Source of the DNA: Branchiostoma floridae
Taxonomy: Eukaryota > Chordata > Leptocardii > Amphioxiformes > Branchiostomatidae
Assembly (NCBI RefSeq): GCF_000003815.2
Contig: NC_049984.1
Coordinates: forward strand, 5,472,491-5,536,490
DNA: 64,000 nucleotides
Reading direction: 5' to 3'
The translations under genes and the position numbers were made by a program. The notes below the pieces were generated by a model. That model was not told the origin of the DNA. It was given only the letters and a program-made list of their open reading frames with translations, and searched no databases. This document shows, piece after piece, positions 51,801 to 57,800 of this stretch. How positions within the stretch are numbered: the stretch's first letter is position 1; each line of letters starts with the position of its first letter.

Positions 51801-54800
51801 GAACTCCCCGTCAAGAGTGGTTTTGGAAATGGACTCCAGGAGTCTGTAATGGTTTAGGTTCCAAAGATGCAAAGGATTTGAATTTACAATGTACTGTAGC
51901 CAACTATAAAGATTTTTTTATCTACTGTAAATGCATTTAAGTTTGTGGGGATTTAATTTTGCGGTAACAGGAAAAAGGGCTGTTCGCTGTAGTTTTAAGT
52001 TCGCGGTAGCACCACGCACTGTAGTCTCTTACTGTCATCGAAAAATGTTCGCGGTGGTTTTAAGTTCGCGTTGAAGCGACCACCAAGAAAACCGCGAACA
52101 ATAAACCACCGCAAAAGTTTCTGCATTTAAAGTATTTAAATTTAAACTTGTTTGTATTGCATGCGAGTAAACCACCTGATGGCGTAACACACCGTCTTCG
52201 CACAAATACTAGCTGCATATCCAGTCACAAATTTATTTGATCCACTCACACCAAGAAATTAAAGGCCTCTACTCTTTTTGATAAATGTAGTGGGTTCTTT
52301 TATGTGCTCGATTCTATTGAATCCGATATTTTAGATATACAACAAACCATGATATAGTAGCCAAGATCATATCCATGTAGACTTTAGAGTGCCCCCTAGC
52401 AGATTTGATATGAACAACCCTTTTGTATCCAACCTGATTATTAATAAGCAGTGGCTAAAATCGATAAAATCGTTACTAATTGATACATGTACTTAAAGTA
52501 ATTCGGCCGTGTACCCTTACTAATTAACACCTAATAAAAGTAATGCAGCCATGTACAAAATAATCAGCAACATACTTTACCAGCCATGCTACGCGTACAC
52601 AGGTTAGCGTTTGTGTGTACATTTTACTGGGTCTGATATACACCGCGACCTTGGATCCCCCTGCCAGGGTGCAGGGAAAGGTCAAACGTTGACCTGACCT
52701 ATATCCACTTCCTGACAGACAGACAGCCGCTGGGTATGGCTGTAAGGAGGGGGGATTTACATGCCTAATTCAGCAACAGATCAAATGTGTTGGCATGGCA
52801 GGGCTGAAAATACTAGGTAAAATTGGAGATGCGCAGGTATTTCTGGTGTCTATCTGTGCACCTAACCTGCACTGGTCCATGTACTGGGTTTTATGCATAA
52901 ATTTCCTATGACAGGGCTCGAAATACCACCTGCATATGCAGGTTAGTACAGGTAAAATTGGAGCTGTGCAGGTATTTCTGGTGTCTACCTGCACTTAACC
53001 TGCACTGGTCCATGTACTGGGTTTTATACAGAAATGTCCTATGACAGGGCTCGAAACACCACCTGCATATGCAGGTTAGTACAGGTAAAATTGGAGCTGT
53101 GCAGGTTTTTCTGATGTCTACCTGCACCTAATTATAACCTGCACTGGTCCATGTGCTGGGTTTTATACATAAATGTCATATGATGTAGGTATATATGGAC
53201 TGTTTTCAGCTGTATTGACTGTTACCACCTATAAAGTATAAAAGAGAAAAAAATAGCAATGGTTCCTGAACAGTATTTTTAGTATGAGCCATACTTCCTT
53301 AATTCAGAGTGGTGCAGGTAAAATTTGTCTAGTGCAGGTAATTTTCAGTGTTACCAGCACCAGTGCAGGTATGCATAAAAAAGGATTTCGAGCCCTGGAT
53401 GGCCATTACTGATATTAGCCATCTTGCATGTCAGGGCTTGAAATACGTCTTTCAGCAAGTGCAGGTAACGTTGAAAAAATCCTGTGTTGACCAGTATGAT
53501 AACATTCAATTTAACACTTAAGCACTGTTTTAGTAAACGAAATGTTTTTAATACTTTATTCATACATCAACATCACAGACACACAAAAAAGATGTCGTTA
53601 AAAATCTGCAGTGAAGGCAGCCTGATTCAATTTGTCTAACTGTGGTGGTAACCTTGGCCTTGGAAAGTGTCTGGCGCTTTTGGGATATAGAATCAGTCAT
53701 TTATCATTATCAAGTGCTTTGTAGAATTGGCCTGGGTCCCATCACATCTGAATAATACAAACCATTCACAGCGTGGGACAAAGTCTTCCCGTAGGTGGGC
53801 CTTTTTCATGTTATTTCCAACGTAGTTGAAGTCATTTGTGCAATTACTGTACATTCGTTTGTAAGAATGTTATGTTTTTGTAATGCCATTTGTGGTTGGG
53901 TGTGTTTTCTTCTGTGTGGACAGCATAAGTGGGGAAGAGATGTGGATGAGTCTTGGTGATACTTGGTAGGTGTGTAGGAAGAGTACATTTTGTACAGACA
54001 CAAAAGTGATACGTCAGGACACTGATATAGCATCCTAAAATCAACTGATCTTTATTTCAAATGTTCGATTAGTCCAAATGTCACACCTGCATACATGTAA
54101 GTGGGGAAAAGATGTGGATGGATCTTGGTAATACTTGGTAGGTGTGTAGGAAGAGTACATTTTGTACAGACCGGTCGGAACACAAATATCAAACGTAAAT
54201 ACGGCCCGGGTATGATGTAATCATGATTTTAACCAAGTTACTAGTATCACCGCATAAGTACGTCATTGTGAATTAAATATTGTTGGGGACTCTTAATCAG
54301 TTGCGTCTTCGGTTTGTTAAAACTACTTACTTAACCAGTTTCTGTGGGTGGCGTAGGCGTTGATGCATTCTTGGCTTGGGTGTTACTTATTATGGTAATT
54401 GACACTTGTAATAGTATGGCTAGCAAAAGGTGATCATATGGCTTACATTAATATTCGTGCTTGAGTTTTAGCAAGCCATTTTTTAAACCAAATAAAATAA
54501 GGTTATCGTTTTTGACTCATTTGCAAAGAATTACAAAAAAATGTACGTGTACAAAAACGTCCATGTCTCAAGTTTTACCATATATAATGTTCAAAATTCA
54601 AAATGTCAACGGAAAATAATATGTATATGTATACATATTACCTGTATGCGTAGCTAAACTTTTTGGCACTCTCATATTACATTTAATGTCTGCACACTAG
54701 GAATAGGATCCTACCTATAAAAGCATAATTTATGTGTTTATTTCAATAAGAAAAGATTACCTCTCACACCAGACAAGACCTTTTTATGGCCCGACCACCT

Positions 54801-57800
54801 GCAGTATTAGCGTGGGTTGCATGTCTCCAGTGCCCAATACCTTCAAGTGGTTATATTCAAGGCTAAGCCTAGTATATAAAATGGTATCAGCCACATTGAG
54901 AAGGACATAACTATAATTCAGGCATGATGCTGTTAGCCCTGTGTGACCCACAGTGTGAAAATGGTTGTGCTTGGTACAACTCAAACAAGGTGTCTGGGTC
55001 TGATAATGGGCAGTTTTAATAGGCTTGGGATTGCTTTCATTCTGGAGGTGGAAGTGTCTAGTAAGGGGCAGCCAAGGGAGCGTGTCCAGGGCTCGAAATG
55101 GCCTCGTTCATGGCAGCTCTGTTTTCCCAATATTCACAGTGATTTCTTCACCTCAAACTTCAAGTCATGACATTAGTCATTTTTTTAATGTGTCTCCAAT
55201 GGACAGCTAACTGTTTTTTAATCACTACCCAAAGTAGTTTAATGTCTCTTGATCCAGCCACTGCGGTTAAAAGAGAGTGCAGCAATGCTTGCGTGGGTCA
55301 TTTCCCGAATCTACCAAAATTAAGACTTTTCCTTCAGAATATGTTTTCATGTTTAAGTTCGGCATTGTCAAATAACCAACATATCGACATTGGTATGGCC
55401 TAAGGGTATGTTTTTTAATCACTATCCAAAGTAGTTGAATATCTCTTGATCCAGCCATTGCGGTTGAAGAGAGTGCAGCAATGCCTGCTTGGGTCCTACT
55501 GGCACTGCCAAGTGCGTTGTTTCCTGATAGTACCAAAATTAAGACTTTTCCTTCAGAATATGTTTTCATGTTTAAGTTCAGCATAGTCAAAAAAACAAAT
55601 TGAAATCGGTATGACCTAAGGGTATGTTTTTTAATCACTATCCAAAGTAGTTAAATATCTCTTGATCTAGCCACTGCGGTTAAAAGAGAGTGCAGCAATG
55701 CCTGCCTGGGTTCTACTGGCACTGCCAAGTGCGTTGTTTCCTGAGTTGGCCCCTTGCCAGACAAATGGTTTTAGGGGGTTTATGCAAATGAGAACATAAA
55801 TGTCAGGGAGGAATGATAGTGTCTGGGGTAGAAAACAAACAAAGCCGGGACAGACAGCCGGGGTCAGCACTGGGTCAAGTCTACTGACTGGGCTGAAGTG
55901 CCTGTATAGGTCTGCGCGGTGGTTACCAGACAGAGGATAGGTCCCAGACTTGCAGTTGGCCCCTTGGACGAGGTGACGAGGCTGGAGAGGGGGGAAGGAC
56001 TGGTGGAGCGACACAACCATGCATGTACCCGCAGCTGGGCCGTGTTTATACCAGGGGTATGATACTGGAAGGTAAACATGCCAGGCTGGTTGTTGGCCCA
56101 CTTTATCACCATATCTGGTGAGAGCCAGACAGGCTGGGTATAGGACGTGTCTAGCTAGTTAGTGGGGTTTGTGTGTCTGAGAGAGGAGCTGCGTGTTTGG
56201 GGGAGGGGGGCGTCGGACGTTTGCTGTTTGCGCAGGGAAATGGCTGCAGGCACGTGCGCAGCTACGCAGTTTGTTATGGACTGGCCACGGCCTCTACCTT
56301 GATGGTAAACGAGATACGGAAATCCAGCTGGTTTGTATGATAGAGAGAGGATCTTTTGTCTACCCTTCACTCTTGTGTAGTCGTCCCCACTTCCAGGTCA
56401 GCCTTTACTGTCAAGACGGAATGATTTATACGGGTTGTCATTGCCCTGCAGGCCCCCAGTGCAATTCGGCCCTCTAGGATTTCTTTTATTCAAGTTTGCC
56501 TAGGTTTCCCCACGTAAGTATGTGCGACGTCACCTTGTTGTTGGCTGTTGGGCTGGGTTTGTCTGGTGTGCGGACGTGGTGGCAGAGTGCCAGTGTACAG
56601 TGCACAGGTGGGAACAGTCATGACGTCCCCTCAGAGTCAGCTGAGCATGTACAGCAGAGGTACAGCTAGTGCTCATTCCCTCCCGCTTTGCAGCTGGTTT
56701 CAACATTCAACGAAACTGTGTCATTTTGTGAGAGGGGCGGGGAGGGGGCGGGGCACATTAGGCCAAAATGGTTGTCTTCCTAGTTGGCTGAATACTATAC
56801 TGTGCAGGGCTCGAAATACCACCTGCACATGCAGGTTAGTGCAGGTGAAATTGGATCTGTGCAGGTATTTCTGATGTCTACCTGCACCTAACCTGCACTG
56901 GTCCATGTACTGGGTTTAATTTATACATAAATGTTATACGATGTAGGTGTATGTGGATTGTTATTAGCTGCATTAACTGTTATAAAGTATAAAGAAGTCA
57001 AGAAAAAAAGTAGCAATGGTTCCTGAATAACTTAAGTATGATCCATACTTCCTAAATTCCTAAAGTGGTGTAGGTAAAATTTGCTTGGTGCAGGTAATTT
57101 TCAATGTTACCTGCACCAGTGCAGGTATGCAAAAAATGAAAATTTTGATGCTCCAGAATTATTGTAGCGTGTACAAAAAAGATGCAAAATGCTTGAGTTC
57201 AGGTACAATCTACAAAATATGTGAACTGAAAAAAGTTTGTTTGTATATCATATATATGTTATTGGTTTATGTATGGAGTTGTCTTTTATACATTTCATTT
57301 GTTTTGGTAAATTGTCTACTGGATATGTGTTTATGAAAATTTAATTGGAAACATTGAACTTCATGTGGGGTGTGAACGTCTTGCATTGTGTCATCAAATT
57401 TTCACAGAGAAACATAAACATTGATATACTGTGTATTGCTGTAATGTATGCTTGAATAAATTCTATGTAGTTGGCATCTTCATTAATGCTTTTGGATAGG
57501 AATACCAGACACAATGTGGGGATGGGTTATGTACATTAAAGTTAGTATAGGTAGGATAATATACAAACAATAAAACATTGCATATGAAACAACATTAGCT
57601 AGTATTAGTCTAACCAAAGATTTTGGAATTATGAAGAGGAGTTATCTTTATGTAGAAAATCTTTTGATTGAATTGTGTCTTTGAATAATTGCTTCCAAAC
57701 TTTCATTTTATCAAGCTGCTATCAACTGTCCCGTTGGCCTTGAACAAAATTGATTTTGAAAATGAAATCATTTCATAGATTTGAAACTTGTATTCTATCA

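Noticed and set aside
56193-56477. Cys-containing 94-codon ORF in intron 4
   Set aside because: The cysteine spacing matches no module I know, and no acceptor/donor pair gives phase 1-1.
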